NCBI RefSeq assembly: GCF_932294415.1
Contig: NC_065543.1
Coordinates: forward strand, 42,244,277 to 42,308,276
Source: Quercus robur
Taxonomy: Eukaryota > Streptophyta > Magnoliopsida > Fagales > Fagaceae
DNA: 64,000 nt
Direction of reading: 5' to 3'
The position numbers and the translations under genes are program-made. Below the pieces are notes generated by a model that made no database searches, was not told the DNA's origin, and saw only the letters and a program-made list of their open reading frames with translations. Numbering within the stretch: the first letter of the stretch is position 1; each line of letters starts with the position of its first letter. This document shows positions 10,596-22,485 of the stretch, piece by piece.

Positions 10596-11201
10596 ATTGC
10601 ATTCCTTTGATGTTCTCATATGTATTTTCATCTTCATTTGCATGGAATATATCTGCTTAGCAGATTTTGATAATCTCCAGGACACTTGCCCAACGGCTAC
10701 ACAAGCAAAACAAACAGTCTTCATCAATGGCTTCAATTGCAAGAATTCAGCCAACATACAAGTACAAGTATAGCCAGACGTACACAAACCATAAACCATG
10801 GCAGCAAGTACAAGTATAGCCACCTTCAACAAGCAAAGAGAATGACAAATTATTCAAGTGCTATTATCCTTACACAAATTGTCTTGTATAGAATGACAAA
10901 AACAGAGACATTGCTTCACCCAAAACAGAATGACAATAACAGAATCACAAATTAAATTGAATAATCAAGTGCTATTGTCCGTGCACAATACAAAATTTAC
11001 CACATTGCTATTTTCCTTGCACAAGTGAAGTCTATAAAAATATATCTAACATGATTAGAGATTGAATAATCATGTTCTCTACACAAGTAAATACTACAAA
11101 AAAGATGTCTAATATCAAATCATCTATGTCAACCATGTGCTAGTATCTTTGCACTATACAAAAAATTACTTGATTAGATATTGTCAATAATAATATACAA
11201 G
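10596..11201. other. Spacer with short repeated phrases, no convincing gene
   Basis: Small overlapping open frames exist on both strands around 10515-10955, but their products are low-confidence and show no domain. Phrases such as ACAAGTACAAGTATAGCCA and GTGCTATTRTCC...ACACAA recur at short distance, which points to local duplication rather than coding. Confidence 0.4.
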
Positions 11202-12341
11202 TTATGATGGAAATTTAGACCTTAACCTCCCCAAGAATTCCAAACGACGTAGATGAATATATTCTTTTTGCTTATGATCCATGGTTTTTGTATCTTTCAT
11301 TATAATTTCATCTTCCACTTTCCTCTTTTCTACTTCATTCTTCTCTTTTTTGATACAAATCAACTCTCTTTGTTTTTCGGATGCAATGCGCATTAACTCT
11401 CTTCGTTCTTCTAATGCAATGCGTATACTTTCCATTTTCTCCTCATGCATTCTCCTCTTTTCTTCCTTGATTTCATCCAATTGGGAGGAAAGTATTGGGA
11501 CCACATCATCGCAATTCTTTCTTTTCTTTAATTTCTCCTTTTCGCCTTCTTGCCTATGGGTCTCTCCAAGGTTTTGCCGAAGTTCATCTCATCATTATCT
11601 TCATCTAGATTTATTGAGTTTGCAAAAGTTTGATAAGATTGTGTGGCTGGTTGTCTTGTGCAGACCTTCACATTATATCTTAGATTCAACCACTTAGCTT
11701 CATTCCTCAAATTCTCCAACAATGTTCCAATAGAAATGCATTTTTGCTATTACTTTTATACATAGTTTTTGCATAATTAATCTACAAAAGTAAAAAATTG
11801 AAAATAATGAGAATCATAAAACTAAAAGTGCATTGATGTACAATACATATTAGATGTTGAGTTGAAATACCTTATCATGCTCAGTTTTACCACTTTCATT
11901 CCAATTCTCAATTTGGGCCAAGTATTCACAAAACTTGTTGGTCTCCTTTTGAATTGTTGACCACCGACTATTTAAAGAATCCTTGGAGTAGTTAAATTTC
12001 TTGTCATTGTGGAAGGTGGACCAAATTTTATCCCAAAATATTGTGTGTTTTTGGTCCATCGATGTCACGGCATCTAAGCTAACATTGAGCCACGCTGACA
12101 CTAGCTTAATGTCTTCATCTAAGGTGAAGTTGTTTCTCCGTTGACTTCTCTTAGTAGTTGATTTTTTTTTTGCAATTGGGGGGGGGGGGGGTGTAGATTG
12201 TCCCATTTCAACTTGGGGTGGAGATTGATGGACATTCACGTCTAAATGTGGAGTGGACATCAAAATACTTTTGTCAAAAGACTCAAAACCTTGTTCCTTG
12301 TATTGTAAAATGTCAAGGAAGAAGGGATTTTGCGAGTCCAT
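11202..12341 (-). pseudogene. Myb/SANT-like, NAM-associated protein gene, two exons, frameshifted
   Basis: Exon 1 runs from ATG 12341-12339 to 11871. It encodes a Pro-rich N-terminus, a basic stretch, then a trihelix/SANT-like domain with the phrases NFTLDEDIKLVSAWLNVS, FWDKIWSTFH and LNSRWSTIQKETNKF. A GT-AG intron of 89 bp (11782-11870) follows. Exon 2 resumes with NYAKTMYKSNSKNAFLLEHCW, then loses frame by one base near 11710; it continues with the AKWLNLRY region and RPIGKKAK, the NAM-associated signature. It shifts again near 11535 before a Lys/Glu-rich coiled coil ending at 11202. Relatives are abundant in plants, often mislabelled glutathione S-transferase T3-like, and resemble the Myb-like ORF1 protein of PIF/Harbinger elements. 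No transposase partner is seen nearby. The two frameshifts make this a pseudogene unless they are assembly errors. Confidence 0.75.
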
Positions 12342-13777
12342 CACCTAACAAACACCAAAGTAATTTAGAACTAGCACTAATAAGCAACCAAAGTAATTTT
12401 GGGGGGGGGGGGGGGGGGGGTACTATCTAATGCTAAAACTGAAAATTCTATCAAGTGCAAGATAAGATCAAGTCATTGCCAACTATATAATAACACAACT
12501 CTATCAAGTGCGAGATAAGCACAGCAGCCAAGAAAGTCAAGCACAGCAGCCAAAGCATAGTTGTTGTAAATTGTGCATTAGACTCAATGAACATTCAGTC
12601 AATGATATAAGAAGCAGGGTCCAGTAAGAAAAATAACAGCAGATCCCAAGCCGAATTTAGGTACCCATAGTAGAAGATCTTACGAACCTACATTACCTAC
12701 CAATAGTTCAGTCTCACCAAAATAGCATAAGTACTTTATATTGTCTTTGTGAAGATATCACAAACCACTTTCTAGAAGCAACATAATTGAAGTTGAAATT
12801 TATCTACTAGATAATGCAAGGGAAAATTTAAGATTGCATTCACAATTGACAATCTTCTCAGTAAAGTCTACCTTAAATCAAGTACAAAATCACCGAAACA
12901 ATTGAGAACATCATTACTTTAATTGAAAGTCCATATAAAAAATGTCTTGGCTTTTTTCAATTTTGCATTAAGACATTAAACTACAGCCACCAACTCATGG
13001 ATCTGAATTAAAATTCTTGATGTTTCAACAAAACAAGAGCCACAATTAATGGATAAGAGAGCAATGAAGAAACCACTTGAAGGTGATAACATAGAATACG
13101 GTTATGATCAAGTGATAACATAGAATACAAGATACAAATCCTAACAACTCTAGGATTGTGATAAAATAGGATAAAGTTGTTTCCTTTTCAAATACCTTTG
13201 TATTTCACAATACTCTTGTATTTCAAATTTTGTATCTATACAAATTCTATTATATATAAAAAAAAACCTTGAACGAACTAATTATATTACAAATTCTATT
13301 ATAAATAAAAAGACTAACTGTATCGGTACAAATTCTAACTTTTTTTTTTTCATTAAAGAGGATTTTATTGATAGCTAATAAACGTGTAGCACAGAGACAT
13401 CAACCAAGACATAAAAAACAGAGTCATAATAAACCACAACTTCCAGAACAAAACAATAAGACAGAGTCATAACACACTACAAACAGAATTCCAATGAGTC
13501 CCAAAATTAACACTTTCATGCATGCCCTCACTTGAATTATAGGTTCACATTATTCAGTTCCTGGTACTCAAAATTTTAGAGTAGAACAATCTTTTAATTT
13601 ACGCCGTTTTTAAGGCTTGAACTAATAGGAAACCCTAAAAAATTAGTTTAGAGAAACTCCCAAGAATCTTGCTCGAAACCCAAAAAAAAAAAAAAAAAAA
13701 ACCCTAAAATCTCAATGAGAAAAACCCATACCTTTTTAGAGAAATTTGCCCCAAAGTGTGTCAATAGAGCTTCATCC
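12342..13777. other. Spacer with poly-G runs, no recognisable gene
   Basis: G runs lie at about 12180-12192, inside the first exon of the neighbouring pseudogene, and at 12400-12420. A T run at 13341-13352 is followed by TCATTAAAGAGGATTTTATTGATAGC, which looks like the reverse of a poly-A tailed 3' end of a LINE fragment. An A run lies at 13682-13700. Otherwise I see no gene, RNA or tandem repeat in this stretch. Confidence 0.4.
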
Positions 13778-14847
13778 AAGTGGAGACTTCTAGTTGATAT
13801 GTTTTAAGAGTTAAGACATATTGAACTGGACCGCTGTGAGATTTATTATTCTCCTAACGACTGCTAAATAAATAATAAATCTCACGACTTCTATTTGCAT
13901 GAACTCTTAATCCTAAGAGAAAAATGGACCTGATCATAGAGTATAGATTGCTTTGATATATCAGGAGTGAGATCTAAAGTAACGGTCAAAACCTTAGTAT
14001 ATTGGGCAGCTACATTTAGTATTAATGGAACATATATTCTCAAGATGAGATTCATAGTCTCTTAACAGAGATATAAAATATTCCCTTAAGATAAGTTTCA
14101 TGGATTCAGTTATTCAGAGAGTTAGGTCTAATCACTTTAGTAAGAAATTACTAAAATATATATTTATGAAATTGGATTTCATAAATATATAATGAATAAC
14201 TTAAAGGATTAAACTGGGTACTCAAGGATTAAGATGTAGTAATCTTCAAAGAGGCAGTCTACATTCATGCCTTTGAATTACTATGAATATTTTATGAAGG
14301 GGTTGCATGTATAATAAAGTCTTGGGATATAATTTATTAATAAGGCCTAGAGTGCAATTATATTTATATAGTGGTATTAAATATAATTAATGGTAACTTT
14401 GGACTTGTCAAGAGTTGACAGAAAAGCCCAAGACCCATTGGAACTAGTGTCTTATTGGTCCCTTTTGGTCCCACTCCAAGTCACACACTAAAACCCAATT
14501 GGATAATCAGTTAGTTATAAAGGGAGAAACATACATAATTTTATTTTAAGAGAGACATCATTGTGAAATGGTGTGTATGTGTGAGTGAAACCACTTGATT
14601 ATTCTCCCTTGGAAACTGATTGAGAGACTACACTTCTTGGGCGTAAAGTGGAATTGGAGTGAAGATTAAAAGTTTTCCCAAGTACTTCTAATCTTTTGTT
14701 TTGAATTTCACTGCATTAAGGAACGCTACCTTGTTCTTAAATTCTGAAATTTACATAGTGCATGTTATCATTCATGAATGAAATAAATCCATATTTGATG
14801 CTTCCGCTATGTGTTTTGTATGAGATACAAAACCAGATTTTCCAACA
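13778..14847 (+). repeat. Left LTR (partial) of the copia element
   Basis: The sequence matches the right LTR from about 20478 onward, sharing AGTGGAGACTT near the start and ending in AGATTTTCCAACA. The primer binding site follows directly. The first roughly 295 bp present in the right LTR are not seen here. Confidence 0.85.
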
Positions 14848-15317
14848 ATTGGTATCAAAGCCAGGTTTTCATATCATGTTTGTATAACATGTGATTGAGT
14901 TTTAGAATTTAAGAAAACCATTATCTTTGTGTTTTCAAATTTCTGCATAAAGTTATTGTTCCATAAACCCTGTGTGCATTGATCAATATATGCGATATAT
15001 TAATTGTTTTACATGGTTCCAAGAGGACACTGCTGTAACTTTTGTTTTGTGCCATATGTTTTTGGTGTTTGTATTCATCAAGGACACCATCTACACATCT
15101 TGCAAATGGGTTTACATTTGTTATGCACGGCTTGGATATTATTGGCAGTTGTGAGTAGTTATTGAATGAAATTGAAATAACCGTCATGTGAATGTATTTA
15201 GTTATTGCACCGCTTGGACTATTTTTGCATTGCTTGGCCATCTTATAAGCATAAGACAATTTAATGTTAATTGCCTTGATGGCCATCTTGCATGTGTTAA
15301 TAGTTTATAAAGGATTC

Positions 15318-15354
<37 letters not shown>

Positions 15355-15599
15355 ATTCATAAGCATTCGGATTATTGATATAAGGTAGTGATACAATGTT
15401 TCTAGCATGTGTTATATGCCTTGGATGTCTTGGATCCGTATATTAAAGTGTGTTTCATATGTTGCAATTTATATGGAGATACATGGATATATATGATATC
15501 TTGTTAATGCTAGGATTATGAAATTTATTCCTAATGAGATTAGGATTATGTTTTCAAGGTTTCTAGCATTATTATGGTTCTTGATCTTAAAAACCTTTA

Positions 15600-15860
15600 A
15601 TTTAAAATATCCAGTGGGAGAGAGATACAAGGGTTGGATCTCACGGCCTCCATTATCGGTTCATAGTAGTGTGGGGTAGGCACCTCGTCTTGGCGTATAT
15701 GCCTCGCAATCCCAAAGGAGGGTGTTTACTTCATAGTACTACAAGATTGAACTTACTCGTTTAAAGTAGTGTGGACAAGCACCTCGTCTTGGCGTATATG
15801 CCTCGCGAGCCCAAAGGAGGGTGTTTTGTTCCATGGTACTACAAGTTTAAACACCATAAA
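15600..15860 (+). repeat. Two-copy tandem repeat in the copia 5' untranslated region
   Basis: A unit of about 115-120 bp with TAGTGTGG, AGCACCTCGTCTTGGCGTAT, ATGCCTCGC, CCCAAAGGAGGGTGTTT and a TGGTACTACAAG end occurs at about 15665-15750 and again at 15775-15850. It lies between the primer site and gag of the copia element. Confidence 0.7.
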
Positions 15861-18800
15861 GGGAGATGAAATGTGGCTACACATGATTCTAGATAATGGT
15901 GTACACTAGACTAAGTGTAATGTTAACCTCCCAAAGGAGTTATGTCATTATTACTTAGAGGCTAAAGGTAATACGACATATTATTAGTGTTTGATAAGAG
16001 TTATCATGATAGCACTAATAATGAGAATAGTTCTCAATCAATTATAGTGTTTATAATATACTTGCTACCAAGGAATTATAGACATGAGATTGGGTTGTTG
16101 TTGCATATTTTATATTATGCTTTTTTTAAGGTTCCATACTATGTTTATATGCTAAATTGATAATGTTTAGTTTACTTATTATATTTATGTTTGTAATTTT
16201 CAGATTTAAAATCATGGCATCATTTAGCCCACTTGTTGCTATTCTTAATCAAAACAAACTAACTGGATCCAACTATGTTGACTGGAAAAGAAATTTGGAT
16301 ATTGTTTTTACTGTTGAAGAGCACAAATATGTGCTTACTCAACCATGTCCTAGCTTTCCATCATTAGATGCTCCTCTTGAGGAAAAACAGCAATATGATC
16401 ATTAGCAAAAATCTAATAAGATGGCTAAGTGTTATATCCTAGCATCTATTTCAAATGTTCTACAGCATCAAATGCAGGATGTAGAACTAGCTTCAAACAT
16501 AATGCTAAGTCTGAAGGAGATGTATGGTGAGCAAGGCCATTCTGCAAGGCAAGAAACTATGAGGTAGATTTATAATACCAAAATGGCTGAAGGTACTTCA
16601 GTGAAGGAGCATTGTCCTAAGATGATCTCTAATTTGAATACATTGGAAGTTTTAGGTGCCGATATTGATAGAAAGTCCCAAGTGGATATGATACTCCAAT
16701 CACTACTAGAATCATTCAAGGAATTCAGACTTAATTATAATATGAACAAAAAGATTTATTCATTATCTGAATTAATGAATGAGTTGGTAGCGGCAAAAGG
16801 CATCCTTGGTACTTCTAGTGTTGATGCCCAATATGGCTGAAACTTCTACTTCTCAACCTAAGTCGAAAGGCAAGGGTAAAAAGAAGAAGAAGAAGAAGGA
16901 CTTCGCCAAGCAAGATGGTAAACAAGTTGCCTTAGGAGTTGCCAACAAAGGAAAGAAAACCAAAGGAAAGTGTTTCCATTGTGGTGAGAAAGGACATTGG
17001 AAGAGGAATTGTCCAATATTTAAAGCTGTCAAGAATAAAGGTATGAAAAGTACATTCCTTCTTGAAACATGTTTGGTACAGAATCCCACAGATTCCTGGT
17101 GTGTGGATTCAAGTTGTATTAATCATATCTGCAAATCTTTGCATGGGTTTCAGGAGAGCAGAAAGCTGAATAAAGGGGAAATGTTTCTTACCTTGGCTGA
17201 TAGGAGCAGGATTCCAGCTGTAGCTATTGGAGTGTTTAATTTATGTTTTAAATCTAGAGTTTTAATATTGGAAGATTGTTTGTATGTACCTAATGTTCGT
17301 AGGAATTTAATTTCTACAACTTATTTCGGTAAACATGGATATTATGTTATCCTAAAAGACAATGTTGTGATAAAGAATGATAAAATGTTTATTTGTTCTG
17401 ACAATATTGTAGATGGTCTTTATATTTTAACTTCGGATAAACATGAATTATACAATTCTGAATTAGACAATAACTCTCATGTAAAATCGTTAAAGAGAAA
17501 GTTTCCTTCTACTAATGATGCATATCTTTGGCACTTGCGTTTGGGTCATATTAATTCAAACAGAATTCAAAGACTGATCAAAGATGGACTCTTAGAGCCC
17601 ATGGACTTTGATGGATTTCCAGTTTGTGAATCTTGTTTGGAAGGTAAAATGACCAAACAACCTTTTAATGTAAAAGATAGAAGAGCCCAAGAATTGCTTG
17701 AATTAGTTCATACGGATGTATGTGGTCCTATGTTAACCCAAGCAAAAGGAGGTTATGAGTACTTCATAACTTTTACTGATGATTACTCAAGATATGGTTA
17801 TGTGTATCTAATGAGATAAAATTTTGAAGCTTTTGAAAAGTTCAAAGAGTTTAAGGCTGAAGTTGAGAATCAATTAGGTAAACACATAAAGGCCATTCGA
17901 TTTGATTGAGGTGGCGAATACCTTCTTGGGGATTTCAGGGACTACTTAATTCAAAATGGGATTGTATCCCAATTAACTGCTCTTGGAACTCCCCAATAGA
18001 ATGGTGTAGCAGAAAGAAGGAATAGGACTTTTTTAGAAATGGTTAGGTCCATGATGAGTTTCTCAACTTTATCAGTTTTTTTTTTTGGGATATAGATTAA
18101 AAACTGCAATGCATATTTTGAATTTAGTTTCATCAAAATCTGTTCCCAACACACCCAAGGAATTGTGGAGTGGGCGCAAGCCTAGTATGAGATACCTCCA
18201 CATTTGGGGATGTCTAGTACATGTGTTGAAAGGGAAGTCTGATAAGTTGGAAGCAAAAACAGAAGTATGCATGTTTTTAGGGTATTCAAAGGAAACTAAG
18301 AGTTATCTATTCTATAATCATAAAGATAACGAAGTGTTTGTTAGTACCAATGCCAAGTTTTTGGAGGATGATTATGTGAATAATTTTAGTCCTAGAAGTA
18401 AAGTTGTCTTGGTTGAAATAGATGAACCTGTAATTGAACAATCAATGCATGAAACTAGGGATAATGTGGATGTATTAGATACACCACAAGACATTACTCA
18501 TGAGATGACTAGTACACAGGTGCCTCGTTGTAGTAGGAGAATTGTTCGGCCTCTTATAAGATTTATAGGTTTCGGAGAAACTTATGAAGCTATCCCAGAA
18601 GAGGCTGAATTGGATCCCTACTCTTATGAAGAGGCAATGAGTGATATAGATACACATCAGTTCAAGCTATGGAATCTGAATTGGATTTTATGTATTCCAA
18701 TCAAGTATAGGATCTTGTAAAGGCACCTAACGGCATTAAACCTATAGGTTGCAAATGGGTTTACAAGAGGAAGAGAGGGATAGATGGAAAGGTTGAAACC

Positions 18801-20182
18801 TTTAAAGTAAGATTAGTGGCGAAAGAGTATACACAAAAAGAAGGTATTGATTATGATGAAACTTTTTCGCCAGTAGCCATGCTTAAATCTATCAGAATTC
18901 TCTTATCCACTACTTCTCATTATGATTATGAGATTTGGCAAATGGATGTCAAGACTACATTTCTTAATGGCAATCTTGAAGAAGAAATCTATATGATGCA
19001 ACCAGAAGGTTTCATAGCAAAGAACCAATAACATATGATATGCAAGTTGAATAGGTCCATTTATGGACTTAAGCAAGCATCTAGGTCATGGAACATCAGA
19101 TTTGATCAAGCAATCAAGTCATTTGGTTTTGAACAAAATCTTGATGAACCATATGTGTACAAAAAACATCGAGATAAAGTAGTAATGTTCCTAGTGTTTT
19201 ATGTTGATGATATCCTACTCATTGGAAATGATGTAAGGGTAATGTCATCAGTAAAAGTTTGGTTGTCAAGCCAATTTGATATGAAAGACTAAGGTGAAGC
19301 TAACTTTATTCTAGAGATCAAGCTCTGGCGAGATCGCAAGAATAGGATGTTAGGTTTATCACAAACTGGGTATATAGATAAGTTTCTAGAACAGTTTAGC
19401 ATGCAAAACTCCAAGAAATGATTACTTCCTTTTAGACATGGAGTTCCTCTGTCTGATGATCAAAGGCCTAAGACTCAAGAAGAAGAAAATATGACGAGAC
19501 AAGTTCCTTATGCTTCTGCAGTGGGAAATCTCATGTATGCCATGCTTTATACTAGACCAGATATTTGCTATTCAGTTGGCATGGTCAGCCGATATCAATC
19601 AAATCCAGGACCAAAACATTGGCAAGCTGTAAAGCATATTTTCAAGTATCTACGAAGAACGAGAGATTATATGCTTGTTTATCGGTGTGAGGATTTGATT
19701 CCCATTGGCTATACATATTCAAACTTTCAGTCAAATCTAGATTTCAGAAAATCCACCTCAGGATGCGTATTCACCTTGGGAGGTGGACCCATAAGTTGGA
19801 GGAGTACTAAGCAATCTTGTAGTGCGGACTCCACCATGGAAGCTGAATATGTTGTTGCTTGTAAAGCGGCAAAAGAAGCTGTATGGCTCAAGAAATTCCT
19901 TTCTGATCTTGGTGTAATGAGAATGGAGCAAGTTCCCATCACATTGTTTTACAACAATAATGGAGCAGTTGCACAATCCAAAGATCTAAGAAATCATAAG
20001 AAAGGAAAGCACATTGTTCGAGACATTGTTGCTTGTGGAGATGTAGTGGTTGCAAAGATTGAAAGTGCAAATAATCTAGCAGATTCTTTTACCAAAGCCT
20101 TGCCTCAAAGGACTTTCGAGTCACATTTGGAGTGAATGGGAGTTAGATTAGTGCACAATAGTCTTTAGGGCAAGTGGAAGAT

Positions 20183-21633
20183 TGTTAGGATTAGTGCCCT
20201 TAAATCCTATTGTAAGATGTTATGTATGTTATTATGTATGGCTTAATGTCGTGATTAATAAAGTTTCTTTATTATTATCTAAAATAATGGTAATATGAAT
20301 ATTCAGACATTATCATATAGTTCATGAGATGCATAGTATGTGATTTAGTCACAGAAGATATAGATCACAAGTTCTTTGTAAACTTAGAATTTTGGTTCGT
20401 AGTCGGTGATGAAATTGGGTATTTCATCTGTGAAGACTATAACATATCAACTAAGATGATTTGTCTTGATCATGGAAGTGGAGACTTTTAGTTGATATAT
20501 TGATATGTTTTAAGAGTTAAGACATATTGAACTAGACCATTGTGAGATTTATTATTCTCTTAACTATTGTCAAATGAATAATAAATCTCATGACTTCTAT
20601 TGGCATGAACTCTTAATTCTGAGAGAATAATGGACCTGATTATGGAGTGTAGGTTGTTTTGATATATTAGGAGTGAGATCTAAAGTAACGGTCAAAACCT
20701 CAGTATGTTGGGCAGCCACATTTAGTGTTGATGGAACATATATTCTCAAGATGGAATTCATAGTCTCTTAACGGAGATATAAAATATTCTCTTGAGATAA
20801 GTTTCATCGGTTTAGTTATTCAGAGAGTTAGGCCTAACCACTTTAGTAAGAAATTACTAAAGTATATATTTATGAAATTGGATTTCATAAATATATAATG
20901 AATAACTTAAAGGATTAAACTGGGTACTCAAGGATTAAGATGTAGTAATCTTCAAAGTGGCAGTCTACATTCATGACTCTGGATTACTATGAATTTTTTA
21001 TGAAGGGGTTGCATGTATAATAAAGTCTTGGAATATAATTTATTAATAAGGCCTAGAATGCAATTATATTTATATCATTGTTATTAAATCCGTTTCGTTC
21101 CGTTCCAGCTGGAATGACCAGAATTTCTCGTACTGGGATGCAATCCAGAACGGTAATACCACTCGTTCCACCTCGGGTCCAATTCCGGCCAGTTTTGGAT
21201 TATTCCGGCCATTCCGGCAAATTTCGGTCAGTTTCGGCCAAAAATGTAAATTTCGGCTGGTACCATTTTTTAGAAGAAAAAATAGGAAAAAAGAAAAAAG
21301 AAATATCCCTAAACTGATAAACTCGTTACTTAGCACAGCATGTCATTACCTAGCGTCGATCGCCTAAAAAAAAAACCCAGCCATCCCAGAGGTCACCCCT
21401 TCTTCTTCTTTTTTGCTCCGTCTCAGACTCTGCCAGTTTGCTCTTCTTTCGTTTTTTACTTTAGTTTTCGCTTGTCAAGTTTTTGCTTTGTTTTATATTT
21501 GTGTTTGCCTGGTAGACTTTTAGTTTGCTGACCCCACCCATGTGACAAAGTTTTGGAAATGACAAAACTCAAAAAGCTGACAAAAGAGTTTGATTTCAAA
21601 CATATATTTATTGAGTCTTACCTGTTCCAACGT

Positions 21634-21682
<49 letters not shown>

Positions 21683-22485
21683 TTATTATATTGTTTTTAG
21701 TTGTTATTTTTCATTATTTAATTACATATTTATGTTTTAATATTCTAAAACGGTATTTGTTATGTAATAACTAAATGACTTGTGTTATTTGAAGTTTACT
21801 TATTTGGATCAATAATTTTATATTGTATAAGAAAATATAAATATATATTATTTTTAATTTTTTTAGAAAACCCGAGGCACCTTGAAACGGTCCACCGAAA
21901 TAGACCGGTACCTAAATATTCCGTTTCACTAGATAAATTGAAACAGGGTCCAAAACGGTATTCATAACATTGATTTATATAGTGATATCAAATATAATTA
22001 ATTGTAACTTTGGACTTGTCAAAAGTTGACAAAAAAGCCCAAGGCCCGTTGGAGCTAGTGTCTTATTGGTTCCTTTTGGTCCCACTCCAAGCCACACACT
22101 AAAACCCAATTAGAAATGCCAAATAGGCCAGCTTAATTAGATAATCAGTTAGTTATAAAGGGAGAAACATACAGAATTTTATTTTAAAAGAGACATCATT
22201 GTGAAATGGTGTGTATATGTGAGTGAAACCACTCAATTATTCTTCATTGGAAACTGATTGAGATACTACACTTCTTGGGTGTAAAGTGGAATTGGAGTGA
22301 AGATTAAAAGTATTCCCAAATACTTCTAATCTTTTGTTTTGAATTTCACTGCACCAGGGTATGCTATCTTGTTCTTAAATTTTGAAATTTACATAGTGCA
22401 TGTTATCAATCATGAATGAAATAGATCCATATTTGTTGTTTTCGCTGTGTGTTTTGTATGAGATACAAAACTAGATTTTCCAACA
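20183..22485 (+). repeat. Right LTR of the copia element, carrying an insertion
   Basis: The LTR starts TGTTAGGATT and ends TTTTCCAACA, giving the usual TG...CA ends with a short terminal inversion. Without the insertion at 21076-21972 and its extra 8-bp duplication, its length would be about 1.4 kb. Confidence 0.8.
21076..21972. mobile_element. hAT-like non-autonomous DNA transposon, 8-bp target duplication
   Basis: The element lies inside the copia right LTR. The left end CATTGTTATTAAATCCGTTT and the reverse complement of the right end, CAATGTTATGAATACCGTTT, are terminal inverted repeats. ATTTATAT flanks both sides (21068-21075 and 21973-21980), and the uninterrupted left LTR has this site once. 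Length is 897 bp. The interior contains CCGTTCC, CCGGCC and TTTCGG phrases and a long TA run at 21640-21680, but no transposase. An 8-bp duplication and a CA-starting end fit the hAT superfamily. Confidence 0.8.

Larger units (their letters stand above)
13778..22485 (+). mobile_element. Ty1/copia LTR retrotransposon, old and broken
   Basis: LTR copies lie at 13778-14847 and 20183-22485. A tRNA-iMet-type primer site (TTGGTATCAAAGCC) starts at about 14849, and a purine-rich tract precedes the right LTR. Between them, in copia order: gag from about 16214; the zinc knuckle CFHCGEKGHWKRNC near 16975-17015; a protease-like segment near 17090-17300; an integrase with HLRLGH zinc-finger region and catalytic core from about 17520; reverse transcriptase with YVDDILL near 19200; and RNase H ending near 20110. 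The open frame is interrupted about ten times, so it is a fossil. The LTR copies differ by roughly 6-8% by eye over a sampled stretch, much more than the Tat element at 30167. The left LTR copy is partial and no flanking target duplication could be matched. Confidence 0.9.

Noticed and set aside
10515-10955. Overlapping open frames on both strands
   Set aside because: No domain, no clear start context, and local sequence duplication explains the openness.
11202-12341. Glutathione S-transferase gene
   Set aside because: Only the common database label of relatives suggests it; the visible motifs are SANT-like and NAM-associated.
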